Positions 15,881 through 23,608 of a stretch of 32,936 nt of DNA are shown piece by piece (positions within the stretch are counted from its first letter, which is position 1; each line of letters opens with the position of its first letter). Location: positions 1 through 32,936 of the forward strand of contig QKCY01000447.1 in assembly GCA_003245525.1 (NCBI GenBank), written 5' to 3'. Source of the DNA: Victivallales bacterium. Its GTDB lineage: Bacteria > Verrucomicrobiota > Lentisphaeria > Oligosphaerales > Lenti-02. Under the pieces are notes generated by a model. The model was not told where the DNA came from. It saw only the letters and a program-made list of their open reading frames with translations, and ran no database searches. A program made the position numbers and the translations under genes.

Positions 15881-16048
15881 ACCAGTTCCGGCGCATTTGG
15901 GTCCAGTGCTAGAGGAGAGTCCCCCGTCCTTTGGGCGGGGCCCAAGGGTTGGGCTAGGCCAATCCCGAATGGATCGTGTGTCCGGCCGCACTTTGCCCGG
16001 TCGGTCTGCTGTCTTCCAGAAGCTCCATCTGCATGCCGATGGAAAAGT

Positions 16049-16127
16049 GGGAGCCGCCTCCGTGCGGCGATGGAGCGGGTTGCATCCGGTTCTACCCGCC
16101 GCTTGACCAGAGCGGATCGCGGCTCCC
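16049..16127. repeat. Nested inverted repeat, family A
   Basis: GGGAGCCGC at 16049-16057 pairs with GCGGCTCCC at 16119-16127. Inside, GCGGGT (16075-16080) pairs with ACCCGC (16094-16099), and GCCGC-CTCCGT-GCGGC forms a small hairpin at about 16054-16069. It is a compact palindromic element in the 554-bp gap between the regulator and the exporter, where I see no gene; ORFs called there are not protein-like. Confidence 0.6.
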
Positions 16128-16166
16128 GCCCTTGTCTGGGAACACGGCAAACCACGGGAAAGCCTG

Positions 16167-16338
16167 CCCTCCTATGGCATTCAACGGAATTACTGCACAT
16201 CAAGGAAAGCTTCCCCGTTCGTAGTCCAGGCTTTAGCCTGTGCGTTTCCCTGCCCGATCCAAGGGACAGCAGGCTGAAGCCTGGGCTACGAACAGATCGC
16301 TCACATGCCAGGTTATTCCGTTGAATGCCATTGGAGGG
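16167..16338. repeat. Nested inverted repeat, family B, 172 bp
   Basis: The outer arms are 24 bp (16167-16190 and 16315-16338) with one mismatch, containing ATGGCATTCAACGGAAT and its complement. The inner arms are 24 bp (16217-16240 and 16270-16293), containing CCAGGCTTTAGCCTG-like sequence. The inner arms differ at two sites, and both become G-U pairs on a plus-strand transcript. A related single arm occurs at 23579-23603. It resembles a miniature non-coding repeat element. Confidence 0.75.
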
Positions 16339-16371
16339 CGAACCCATGCCCCCTCTTCTGGGCGGGATTCC

Positions 16372-17328
16372 TTACGAGGGGAGCGGAGCCGGATCGAGGC
16401 AGCTTGGGCCGGGGCAGGGGATGACCTCGATGGTCGAGTGGCGGATCTCGCCGAAGGTGGCAAGGAGTTGGCGATAGTGCTCGGGGGGTCGGGGCGAGTG
16501 GGTCACCAGCGCCACGGCCACGCTGAGCGAACCGCCGCCCAGGGTCCAGACATGGAGGTCGGCAACCCGGTTGTCGGCATCCGCTTCGAGGCAGTTCCGG
16601 ATGCGGTCCACGGTGGCGGGATCGACGCCGGCATCCAACAGAGTGCGAGCGGTTTCCCGCAGCAGGCCGAAGCCCCAGACCACGATCAGGACCGCGCCTA
16701 GAACGCCCATGGCGGGGTCCAGCCAGCGCAGGTTCCAGTAACGGACCCCGAGGAGGGCCGCCATGGCCAGGAGCGAGGTGAGGGCATCGGCAACCACATG
16801 GAGGAAGGCGGCCCGCAGATTGTGGTCGTGGTGATGGTGGTGCCCACGGTCGTCCTCGTGCGGATGGTCCTCATGGGGCTGGTGCAGCATGAACACGCTG
16901 AACAGGTTCACCGCCAAACCGATACAGGCAACCGTGAAGGCCTGCCGGAAGTGAATCTCGGGCTGACTGAACAGGCGATGAATCGATTCGGCGGCCATGC
17001 CCAACGCCACGATGCCGAGCACGATGGAGCTGGCAAAGCCAGCCAGGCTCTGGACCTTGCCCGTGCCGAAGGTGAAAGCCGGGTTGTTGCTCTGCCGGCG
17101 GGCAAAACGGTAGGCAAAGACGGTGATGCCCAGGGCAAACACATGGGTCCCCATGTGCCAACCATCCGCCAGCAGGGCCATGGAGCCGGTCAACCAGCCA
17201 GCCACAATCTCCACGACCATGGTACAGGCGGTGAGCAGGATCACCCATTGGGTCATCCGTTCCGCCCGCGTGGCTGCCGCGTCGAACTGGTGACTGTGTG
17301 TCCACTGGTCCATGTGAAGGGTATGCAT
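16372..17328 (-). CDS. dmeF: CDF cation efflux protein, DmeF-like
   Basis: This 318-aa inner-membrane antiporter exports divalent metal from the cytosol. It has about six membrane segments, a TM2 site of the form LADGWHMGTH (D55, H58, H62) as in DmeF-type Co/Ni exporters, the TM5 HVVADALTS site (H177, D181), and a His/Asp/Glu-rich loop between TM4 and TM5 (HQPHEDHPHEDDRGHHHHHD). A cytosolic ferredoxin-like domain follows (RVADLHVWTLGGGSLSVAV). The His-rich N-terminus (MHTLHMDQWTHSHQFD) fits this subfamily. The promoter carries a 20-bp motif shared with the DtxR-type regulator gene, so Fe or Mn export is as plausible as Co or Ni. The metal is not determined by sequence alone. Confidence 0.88.
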   Translation of the reverse strand: MHTLHMDQWTHSHQFDAAATRAERMTQWVILLTACTMVVEIVAGWLTGSMALLADGWHMGTHVFALGITVFAYRFARRQSNNPAFTFGTGKVQSLAGFASSIVLGIVALGMAAESIHRLFSQPEIHFRQAFTVACIGLAVNLFSVFMLHQPHEDHPHEDDRGHHHHHDHNLRAAFLHVVADALTSLLAMAALLGVRYWNLRWLDPAMGVLGAVLIVVWGFGLLRETARTLLDAGVDPATVDRIRNCLEADADNRVADLHVWTLGGGSLSVAVALVTHSPRPPEHYRQLLATFGEIRHSTIEVIPCPGPSCLDPAPLPS

Positions 17329-17360
17329 GTCGGTTCCCGAGGTGGCGAAGGGCCAGGATT

Positions 17361-17403
17361 GTGTTTTGTGTGCCTAACATAATGCCGGCAGTCCCACTGG
17401 CAA
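17361..17403 (-). promoter_or_regulatory. Promoter and putative operator of the CDF exporter
   Basis: TTGCCA (17398-17403 on the minus strand), a 16-bp spacer and TATGTT (17376-17381) form a promoter. The motif ATGTTAGGCACACAAAACAC (17361-17380) covers the -10 and matches the regulator promoter motif at 19 of 20 positions. The spacing from the start codon is 32 nt. Confidence 0.65.
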
Positions 17404-17741
17404 GGAATCAGCGGACATTGTAGACGAGAGGGGGGGGCAGGTATTGCCCTCTCTGTCGGCACGTCGCCATGGCCATCGACTTGGCCCAAGCGGGTTGGGC
17501 AGTTTTCCTCGGCTCGCCGATTCTCCACGCCCAGTAGTTGGGGGTTGCCTGCCTACCCCGAGTCGCCGCAGACCCGGGTTTCACGCCGACCGGGTAGTCG
17601 CGCGGTCGATGAACGCGCGGGGGGCCGGTTGCCGACCAAGGTCCTGGTCCGCGTGGTCCCCCTGTCGCAGGTTCGTCGAACCTGCGACTACCCAACGGGG
17701 AGCATGCCGGGCACCGGTAGGAGGGCGGATCTGGTGCCGGG
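17404..17741. repeat. Intergenic region with a 25-bp near-perfect palindrome
   Basis: No gene is supported here. At 17664-17688 two 12-bp arms (GTCGCAGGTTCG / CGAACCTGCGAC) flank a single central base. It sits about 53 bp past the end of the leftward gene that stops at 17742, so it may act as a transcript end or be a repeat copy. A similar GTAGTCGCGCGGT stretch lies at about 17594. I cannot say what the rest of the gap does. Confidence 0.55.
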
Positions 17742-18368
17742 TCAGGGAACTGGCTGGTGCTGCCCTTCCTCCCGGCCGAGCAGAAGGTGGCGGTAGGATT
17801 CGGTGAGCATGGTCTGGATGCGGGGCCAGTCGGGGTGGGGGTGTTGCTGGTAGCGCAGGTGGGCGGCTTGGGCGCGGAGGATACCGGCTTCGGCGTAGTG
17901 GGGGCTGGCGTTGCCGTAGAAGAGGGTATAGAGCTCGGCGATGCGGCAACCAACCTGTTCCGGTTCCTTTTCGCCGGGGGTGCGGCGGGCGACCCACCAG
18001 GCGAGCTCGGCGCGGGCCACGGGTGCGGGGTCGAAGGTCCGTCCGGTTGCTTGGCGGATCTGCTCGTAGGCGGCGACGAGGTCGGGAAGGGCGGCTTCCG
18101 CGTAGTCGTCCCGTGCCCGCTTGAAGTGCATGGCCGAGCGGGCCAGCAGGTAGCCGGTGTGGATTGCCTGGAGAAGAGTCAGGTGGAACTGGGCGCGCAA
18201 CTGGCGGACCAACTCCAGGCAGAGGGGCAGGCGCTTGCCGCCGTAGTACGCCTGCCACATGCGGGTCTCCGACGCGGCGAGATGCGAGGCGCTATGGCCG
18301 GGGCAGCGCAGCAGGACCAGGGCACCGATAGCCACCAAGAGGACTAGCAGGCAGAGCGCCGGGACCAT
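17742..18368 (-). CDS. Membrane-anchored helical protein, uncharacterised
   Basis: This 208-aa protein has one N-terminal membrane segment (MVPALCLLVLLVAIGALVLL) and then a soluble helical domain with the conserved-looking TRMWQAYY and LTLLQAIHTGYLLARSAMHF segments. It ends with a Gln/Pro-rich tail. From memory this resembles an uncharacterised bacterial family with an RMWxxYY motif; this is not confirmed and no function is known. The start at 18368 is chosen because the upstream ORF part runs into the previous gene. It follows the DUF3014 gene by 10 nt, so both are probably made together and may work at the inner membrane. Confidence 0.75.
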   Translation of the reverse strand: MVPALCLLVLLVAIGALVLLRCPGHSASHLAASETRMWQAYYGGKRLPLCLELVRQLRAQFHLTLLQAIHTGYLLARSAMHFKRARDDYAEAALPDLVAAYEQIRQATGRTFDPAPVARAELAWWVARRTPGEKEPEQVGCRIAELYTLFYGNASPHYAEAGILRAQAAHLRYQQHPHPDWPRIQTMLTESYRHLLLGREEGQHQPVP

Positions 18369-18378
18369 TGACGGTCGC

Positions 18379-19209
18379 CTAGTTGAGCTTGAGTTGCATG
18401 GCCTGGGCGATGGCCATGATCTGCTTCTGGACCCGGCGGGCGTCGTCGACCCCGAGGCGGAGCAGGTGCTTCTGGGCGGGATACAGCTCCTCCAGCTTAG
18501 GGTCGGCATAGTAATAGAGCGTGCCCGAGTGGGTCAGCGCGGGTTCCTGCTCGGGGACCGGGGTGGTGAGGAGCACTCGGCAGGCGAGGGCGAGGGCATC
18601 GCGGAACTTGGCGTCGGGGTAGCCGATGTCGTGGTAGAGCTGGTCGAAGACCGGTTCCAGCCGGGTGTAGGCGGCGGCGACGGCCTGGGGATTGGCGTGG
18701 CAGAAGGTCTCGATGGTGGCGCGGGTGCGCAGGGCGTTGGCGGCGGAGGCGTACCAGCGGCGGTCGCGACCGGCTTCCGCCCGGTAGGGTTCGGTGGGGG
18801 CGAGGAAGGTGAGCTGGCCCTTGGGGCTGGTGCCGTTCGCCAGGCAGTCCGTCACCGCGACGATGCGCCGGAGTAGGTCGGATTGCTTCAGCCATTCGGC
18901 GATGCGTTCCGGGGGAAAGATCTGGTTCGCCAACTCGGGGAAGAGGGCGTTCGCCTCGGCCAGCGTGGTGACCGGTGGCGGGGGCGTGGCGGGCGCGGAC
19001 GGCTGGGGAGTAACCGGGGCCGCAGCAGGAGGCCGAACCGCGGCGACGGGGCCGGGCTCGTCCTTGGGCTGCACGGCCGCCGGGGCCTTGTCGGTGGGCT
19101 CCGGCGGGGCATCCTGGGCGGGCTGGTGCTGGAGGTACTGCCAGACCCCAATCGCGATGCCGGCGATGAGCGGGGGCGGAATGTAGAACAACAGCGAACT
19201 GCGTTTCAT
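18379..19209 (-). CDS. DUF3014 domain protein, inner-membrane anchored
   Basis: This 276-aa protein has a single N-terminal membrane segment (LLFYIPPPLIAGIAIGVWQYL), a Pro/Ala-rich linker of about 55 residues and a periplasmic domain that matches DUF3014 (FPPERIAEWLKQSDLLRRIV and the GTSPKGQLTFLAPTEPY segment). DUF3014 has no known biochemical activity. GAGGT lies 8 nt before the ATG. It sits 60 nt downstream of the peptide-binding lipoprotein and 10 nt upstream of the next membrane-anchored gene, so the three form a probable operon. The shared periplasmic location suggests an envelope role, which is inference. Confidence 0.85.
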   Translation of the reverse strand: MKRSSLLFYIPPPLIAGIAIGVWQYLQHQPAQDAPPEPTDKAPAAVQPKDEPGPVAAVRPPAAAPVTPQPSAPATPPPPVTTLAEANALFPELANQIFPPERIAEWLKQSDLLRRIVAVTDCLANGTSPKGQLTFLAPTEPYRAEAGRDRRWYASAANALRTRATIETFCHANPQAVAAAYTRLEPVFDQLYHDIGYPDAKFRDALALACRVLLTTPVPEQEPALTHSGTLYYYADPKLEELYPAQKHLLRLGVDDARRVQKQIMAIAQAMQLKLN

Positions 19210-19269
19210 GCGATGGACCTCGGTTGCGGAGAGAGAACCAACTCTTTGTGCGAGAACGCACGCGAAGGG

Positions 19270-20892
19270 TCAGGGAGTGGCGAAGGAGACGTATTTGTAC
19301 GGATGATGGTCGAGGATGGTGGGGTACCAACCTTGGACCTGCGGGCGGATTAGGGTGGCGCGGACGTAGAAGTAGACCGGCAGAATGGGCAGCTCGTTCA
19401 CCAGCAGCGCTTCGGCTTCCTGGAAACGCTGGAAGCGGGCGGCGGGATCGCGTTCGCGGCTGGCAGCCTCGATCAGCCGGTCGTAGTCGGCATTGCTCCA
19501 ACCGGTACGGTTGTTGCCGCCGTCGGTCACCCACATGTCGAGGAAGGTGTTCGGGTCGTTGTAGTCCCCGATCCAGGAGGCCCGGACGATGTCGTAGTCC
19601 ATCCGGCGCATGGAGTCGAGATAGACTTTCCACTCCTGGTTGTCGAGGGTGATCTGGACGCCGAGGCTGGTCTTCCACATCTGCTGGATGGCTTCGGCGA
19701 TGACCTTGTGGGCTTCGCTGGTGTTGTAGAGCAGGCGCAGCTCGGGGAAGCCCTGTCCGTCGGGATAGCCTGCTTCGGCGAGCAGGCGCTTGGCCTCGGC
19801 AAGGTCCTCGGCGAGCTTGGCCTCGCAGACATAGCCACCCGTGTTGGGCGGGGTAAGACAGTAGGCGGGCAACTGCCCGGCCTTCAGAATGGCCCGGCAG
19901 ATCTGCTCCCGGTTGATGGTCATGGCCAAGGCCCGGCGCACGCGGGGGTCGTCCAGGGGTTTGTGGGTGCAGTTGAGGCGGTAGAAATAGGTGCCCAGGT
20001 AGGGGTCGATGCGCAGCAGGTCGGGCTCCGTCTTCTGGTAGTACTCGATCCGGTGGAGGGGAACCGAGTAGGTGACATGCAACTGGCCGTTGCGGAAGGC
20101 GCGTTCCTCGGTTTCCGTGTCGTCGATGGCGAGGAACTCGATCCCCTTCAGCTTCACGGTCGCCGCATCCCAGTAGAGCGGATTGGGGACGACCACGATC
20201 TTCTGGTTGGTCTGCCAGCTCTTGAGGATAAAAGGGCCGTTACCCACATAGTTCCCCGGCTGGGTCCAGGGCGTCTGGGGATTGTCGATCGCGCCGAACT
20301 TGAGGATGGTGGCGGGATGGACCGGCCACCAGGAGTAGTGGTTGAGGAGCTGGAGGAAATAGGGCACGGAGTCATGCAGCGAGAGCACCAGCGTATGGTC
20401 GTCCACCGCCTTGGCACCGACCTGCGCGAAATCGGTCAGCTTGCCCTCGTTGAACTCCTTGGCGTTGGTCAGCGGGTAGAGCATGTAGGCGTACTCGGCG
20501 GCCAGGCCGGGAGAGAGGATGCGCTGGAAGGAGAAGACGAAGTCGCCGGCCACGACGGGGTCGCCGTTGGACCACTTGGCGTTTTCGCGCAGATGGAAGG
20601 TGTAGGTGAGGCCGTCGGGGGAGATATCCCAGGACTCGGCCACCCCTGGCACGGGCTTGAGGGTCTTGGGGTCCTCCGCCACCAGCCCTTCCAGCAGGGA
20701 GGAGATGAGGTTGTGCTCGGTGACCCCCGTCACCGTGTGGGGGTCCAGCCCCTTTGGCTCCGTGCCGTTGCCGAGTAGCAGGATGCCTTCCTGGGCGGCC
20801 CGGTCGGCGGCGGTCTGGCGCTGGGTCTTGCCGCAACCAGTCAGCAACAGGGCGGCCACGGCGAGGATGCCGAGACAAGAGACGATGCGCAT
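19270..20892 (-). CDS. Peptide ABC transporter substrate-binding lipoprotein (OppA-like)
   Basis: This 540-aa solute-binding protein of family 5 captures oligopeptides in the periplasm. It has a lipoprotein signal with lipobox LLLTGCG, the family opening (LGNGTEPKGLDPHTVTGVTE) and the mid segment NGPFILKSWQTNQKIVVVPN. The typical C-terminal stretch is DYNDPNTFLDMW. AGGAG lies 7 nt before the ATG at 20892; the 44 codons before that in the ORF track are not supported. No permease or ATPase gene is in the window, so it must pair with a distant transporter or serve another role, for example a binding protein or chaperone. A TTGACA at 20952-20957 (minus strand) could be its -35, but the matching -10 is poor. 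Confidence 0.93.
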   Translation of the reverse strand: MRIVSCLGILAVAALLLTGCGKTQRQTAADRAAQEGILLLGNGTEPKGLDPHTVTGVTEHNLISSLLEGLVAEDPKTLKPVPGVAESWDISPDGLTYTFHLRENAKWSNGDPVVAGDFVFSFQRILSPGLAAEYAYMLYPLTNAKEFNEGKLTDFAQVGAKAVDDHTLVLSLHDSVPYFLQLLNHYSWWPVHPATILKFGAIDNPQTPWTQPGNYVGNGPFILKSWQTNQKIVVVPNPLYWDAATVKLKGIEFLAIDDTETEERAFRNGQLHVTYSVPLHRIEYYQKTEPDLLRIDPYLGTYFYRLNCTHKPLDDPRVRRALAMTINREQICRAILKAGQLPAYCLTPPNTGGYVCEAKLAEDLAEAKRLLAEAGYPDGQGFPELRLLYNTSEAHKVIAEAIQQMWKTSLGVQITLDNQEWKVYLDSMRRMDYDIVRASWIGDYNDPNTFLDMWVTDGGNNRTGWSNADYDRLIEAASRERDPAARFQRFQEAEALLVNELPILPVYFYVRATLIRPQVQGWYPTILDHHPYKYVSFATP

Positions 20893-21038
20893 GGAGTTCT
20901 CCTGAAGATGGTTCATCGGTACTGCCGGAACGGTGGCCGACCTGCCCGGAATGTCAAGCGGTTCCCGCCTCTTGCATTCCGTCCTTCGCGGGGGACATTG
21001 CGGCGTTCGCGCACCTTCATTCACCGAGGTAACGCATC

Positions 21039-22652
21039 ATGCCTGTGCAATCTTGGTTGTCCACGTCCTGTGTCCGCTGGTATCCCGCCAGTGCTCCCCG
21101 TCCCTATCGTTCCCTGGCGTTGGAGGCGGCGCGCAACGAGCAGTTCAGTTTCCAGGTCGCGCTACAGAGCGACGAGGCGAACACCCAGACGGTCCGGGTC
21201 GAAGTGAACGGCCCCGAGGGTTGGTCGGTCCGGGTACGCCGGGTTGGCTTTGTCCCGGTCCGGCACCTGAACACGGCTTTGGCCGAGGGCCCGCTGGAAG
21301 TGGATGGAGTCGGGCATATCCCCGGCTACGTGCCTGATCCGCTCTTCGAAGAGACGGCGGTGGTTCTGCCCAAGGCCGAGACCCACGCCTTCTGGATTAC
21401 GGTGAATCCCGCCAGTGCCCCGGCGGGCGACTACGCTCTGAAGGTGCGGGTGCTGCCCGAACGGGGCAAGGTCCAGATCCGGACCGTGAAGGTGAAGGTC
21501 CACGACCTGCTGCTCCAGCCCCGGCAAGGCTTCTCCATGACCCATTGGTTCTACGCCGATTCGCTGATCGAGTGGTACCGGGTGAAGCCCTTCGGCGAGG
21601 AGTTCTGGTCGCTGTGCGAAGCCTACATGCGCGACTACGCGGCCCATGGCAACGACATGATCTATGTGCCCGTCTTCACGCCGCCGCTCGACGGGGTGAA
21701 GCGACCCACGCAGTTGCTGCGCGTGACCAACCAGGGCGACGGCGAGTACAGCTTCGACTGGACCGATGTGCGGCGCTGGGTTCGTCTGGCGAAGGACTGC
21801 GGGATCGGGGATTTCGAGTGGACCCATCCCTTCACCCAGTGGGGCGTGCGCCACGCCATCCGCATCTACGAGGGCCAGGGCGAGGACGAAGCGCTGCTCT
21901 GGCCTCCCGAGACCCCCGCGACCGGGACCGTCTACCGGGGCTTCCTCTCCCAATTCCTACCTGAACTGAAAGCCTTCCTGGAGGCGGAGGGGCTGCTGGA
22001 GCACTCCGTCTTCCACGTCTCCGACGAGCCGCACAACGAGGACGACAAGGCGAACTACAAGGCCGCCCGCGCCCTGCTCAAGGAATTGGCACCGTGGATG
22101 AAGACCATGGACGCCCTGACCGACATCGCCTACGGCCGCGAACAGCTCACCGACATGCCGGTGCCCAGCATCCGCACGGCGCTCCAGTTCGCCGAGGAGG
22201 GCATCGAGTCCTGGTGCTACTACTGCTGCGGCCCGCGTGGCAGGTTCCTGAACCGGCTGCTCGACACGCCGTTGCCGAAGATCGCCATGCACGGCTTCCT
22301 CTTCTACCGCTGGCCCTTCAAGGGCTTCCTGCACTGGGGCTACAACTACTGGTTCCGGTCCCAGACCCGCGAGTTGATTGACCCCTTCACCGTGCAGGAT
22401 GGCTACAAGTGGCCGAACTGGGCCTACGGCGACACCTGCGTCGTCTATCCCGGTCCGGCGGGCCCCCTCGATTCCCTGCGCTGGGAGGTCTTCGCGGAGA
22501 GCCTGCAGGACTATCAACTGCTCCAGACCCTCGGCCTGCCGCGCGACCACGAGCTGCTTCAGCCCCTGTGCGGCTTCGACGATTTCCCGAAGCAGGAAAG
22601 CTGGCGGCTCCAGGTCCGTCGCGAACTCTTCCGGCTGGTCGCCAGCCGCTGA
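21039..22652 (+). CDS. DUF4091 glycosidase-like protein
   Basis: This 537-aa protein has an N-terminal beta-sandwich (residues about 1-155, with EAARNEQFSFQVALQSDEAN) followed by a TIM-barrel-like region. The segment SVFHVSDEPHNEDD holds an Asp-Glu pair at the position of the catalytic acids in GH123-type hexosaminidases. A typical DUF4091 ending follows (GDTCVVYPGPAGPLDSLRWE, FAESLQDYQLLQTL). No signal peptide is seen, so it may act in the cytosol. GAGG sits 9 nt before the ATG. It is followed 15 nt later by a DinB-like gene in the same direction. DUF4091 activity is largely untested; hydrolysis of N-acetyl-hexosamines is a guess. Confidence 0.85.
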   Translation: MPVQSWLSTSCVRWYPASAPRPYRSLALEAARNEQFSFQVALQSDEANTQTVRVEVNGPEGWSVRVRRVGFVPVRHLNTALAEGPLEVDGVGHIPGYVPDPLFEETAVVLPKAETHAFWITVNPASAPAGDYALKVRVLPERGKVQIRTVKVKVHDLLLQPRQGFSMTHWFYADSLIEWYRVKPFGEEFWSLCEAYMRDYAAHGNDMIYVPVFTPPLDGVKRPTQLLRVTNQGDGEYSFDWTDVRRWVRLAKDCGIGDFEWTHPFTQWGVRHAIRIYEGQGEDEALLWPPETPATGTVYRGFLSQFLPELKAFLEAEGLLEHSVFHVSDEPHNEDDKANYKAARALLKELAPWMKTMDALTDIAYGREQLTDMPVPSIRTALQFAEEGIESWCYYCCGPRGRFLNRLLDTPLPKIAMHGFLFYRWPFKGFLHWGYNYWFRSQTRELIDPFTVQDGYKWPNWAYGDTCVVYPGPAGPLDSLRWEVFAESLQDYQLLQTLGLPRDHELLQPLCGFDDFPKQESWRLQVRRELFRLVASR

Positions 22653-22667
22653 ACCAAGGAGTGCATC

Positions 22668-23210
22668 ATGGAACTGCCTCCCCGTCCCCGCAGCTACAGT
22701 TTCTCCCCCCTCGCCGGGTTTGCCAACGAGTACGTCGGCTGGCTCGCCGCCGCTTTGGCCGAAACCACGGAACGCCATTTCGACTTTGCGCGCCGTCTGC
22801 CGACCGAACTGCTCGACGTGCGGCTGGAGGAAGCACCCAGCAGCGTGCTGCAAGTCCTGTCCCACCTCGGCTGGGCCGATGCCTACTGGCTGGGTTGCCT
22901 GCGGGGCGAGGCCATTCCCGTCGATGCGGTTCTCGACCGTGACCGGCACGAACCGCCGAGCCCCTTCTCGTTGGAGGAAACCATCGCCGCCTGCGTCGCT
23001 GTCCGGGAGACCGGGCTGGCGCACCTGCGCCAGGTGACCGATCCCCACCAGCCGCTGCCCTGGCGTGGCCAGGGGAAACTGACCGTCCACGGTGTGCTGA
23101 TGCACCTCATCTGGCACTGGACCTACCACAGCGGGCAGTGCGGGGAAATCGCCCTGGCCAAAGGCCATTCCCATCCCTGGGCCTTCGAGCAACACGTGGG
23201 GCGGATCTGA
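22668..23210 (+). CDS. DinB-like four-helix-bundle protein
   Basis: This 180-aa protein resembles the DinB/YfiT-like metal-dependent fold. It has SVLQVLSHLGWADAYWLG with the first conserved His, and LMHLIWHWTYHSGQCGEI with the HxxxH pair that completes a three-His metal site. These proteins can be thiol transferases or have unknown functions; the family name comes from a damage-inducible gene and does not imply DNA repair here. AAGGAG is 7 nt before the ATG. It is 15 nt after the DUF4091 gene, so the two are probably co-transcribed, but I see no clear functional link. Confidence 0.85.
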   Translation: MELPPRPRSYSFSPLAGFANEYVGWLAAALAETTERHFDFARRLPTELLDVRLEEAPSSVLQVLSHLGWADAYWLGCLRGEAIPVDAVLDRDRHEPPSPFSLEETIAACVAVRETGLAHLRQVTDPHQPLPWRGQGKLTVHGVLMHLIWHWTYHSGQCGEIALAKGHSHPWAFEQHVGRI

Positions 23211-23608
23211 TGCCAATTGGACAACAGCCATAGAGTACTGGGGAATCCCGTGGGGTTCGGGCAGTTGGCTGCCTGGGCTTGGGGACCGATGCCGGATCGG
23301 GGTCACGGGGGGAGCGGTCGCGGCCCCGCGACCACGGCGCGGAGCGCCGGGACCGCGCTGCCCGTCCCGGAACGTCTGCCGTGCGCGGACCAACCCGCTC
23401 CCAGGGTCCTGTCGGGCATGGTCCGGGAGAAGTGGTCGCGGGGCCGCGACCGCTCCACACCGGGGACATGCAGGGGTTCCGGGTGGAAACCCCCGACCAT
23501 GGATCAGTTGCCGAGGAAACGTGGGGGGAGGGGTGCCCAGTCCTCTTCGTATGATGGCAGACTGGCATGAACCAAGCCGCAAGCCAGAGCCTGGACTACG
23601 AACGGGGA
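23211..23608. repeat. Intergenic region with paired inverted repeats
   Basis: This 398-bp gap lies between convergent units. At 23311-23335 a 25-bp sequence containing GGTCGCGGCCCCGCGACC is repeated exactly but inverted at 23432-23456. Each copy is itself near-palindromic, and about 96 bp lie between them. At 23579-23603 an arm similar to the family B repeat matches the 16270-16293 arm region at 20 of 25 positions. I see no gene; several track ORFs here read as shadows of GC-rich DNA. Confidence 0.75.

Noticed and set aside
15877-16347. 156-aa minus-strand ORF between regulator and exporter
   Set aside because: It is made of translated inverted repeats, has no ribosome site and reads like non-coding DNA.
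22668-23210. SOS or DNA-damage function for the DinB-like gene
   Set aside because: The fold name alone does not support it, and no LexA-like site was found upstream.
23311-23456. Insertion sequence
   Set aside because: The inverted 25-bp copies flank only about 96 bp without a transposase, and no target duplication is visible.
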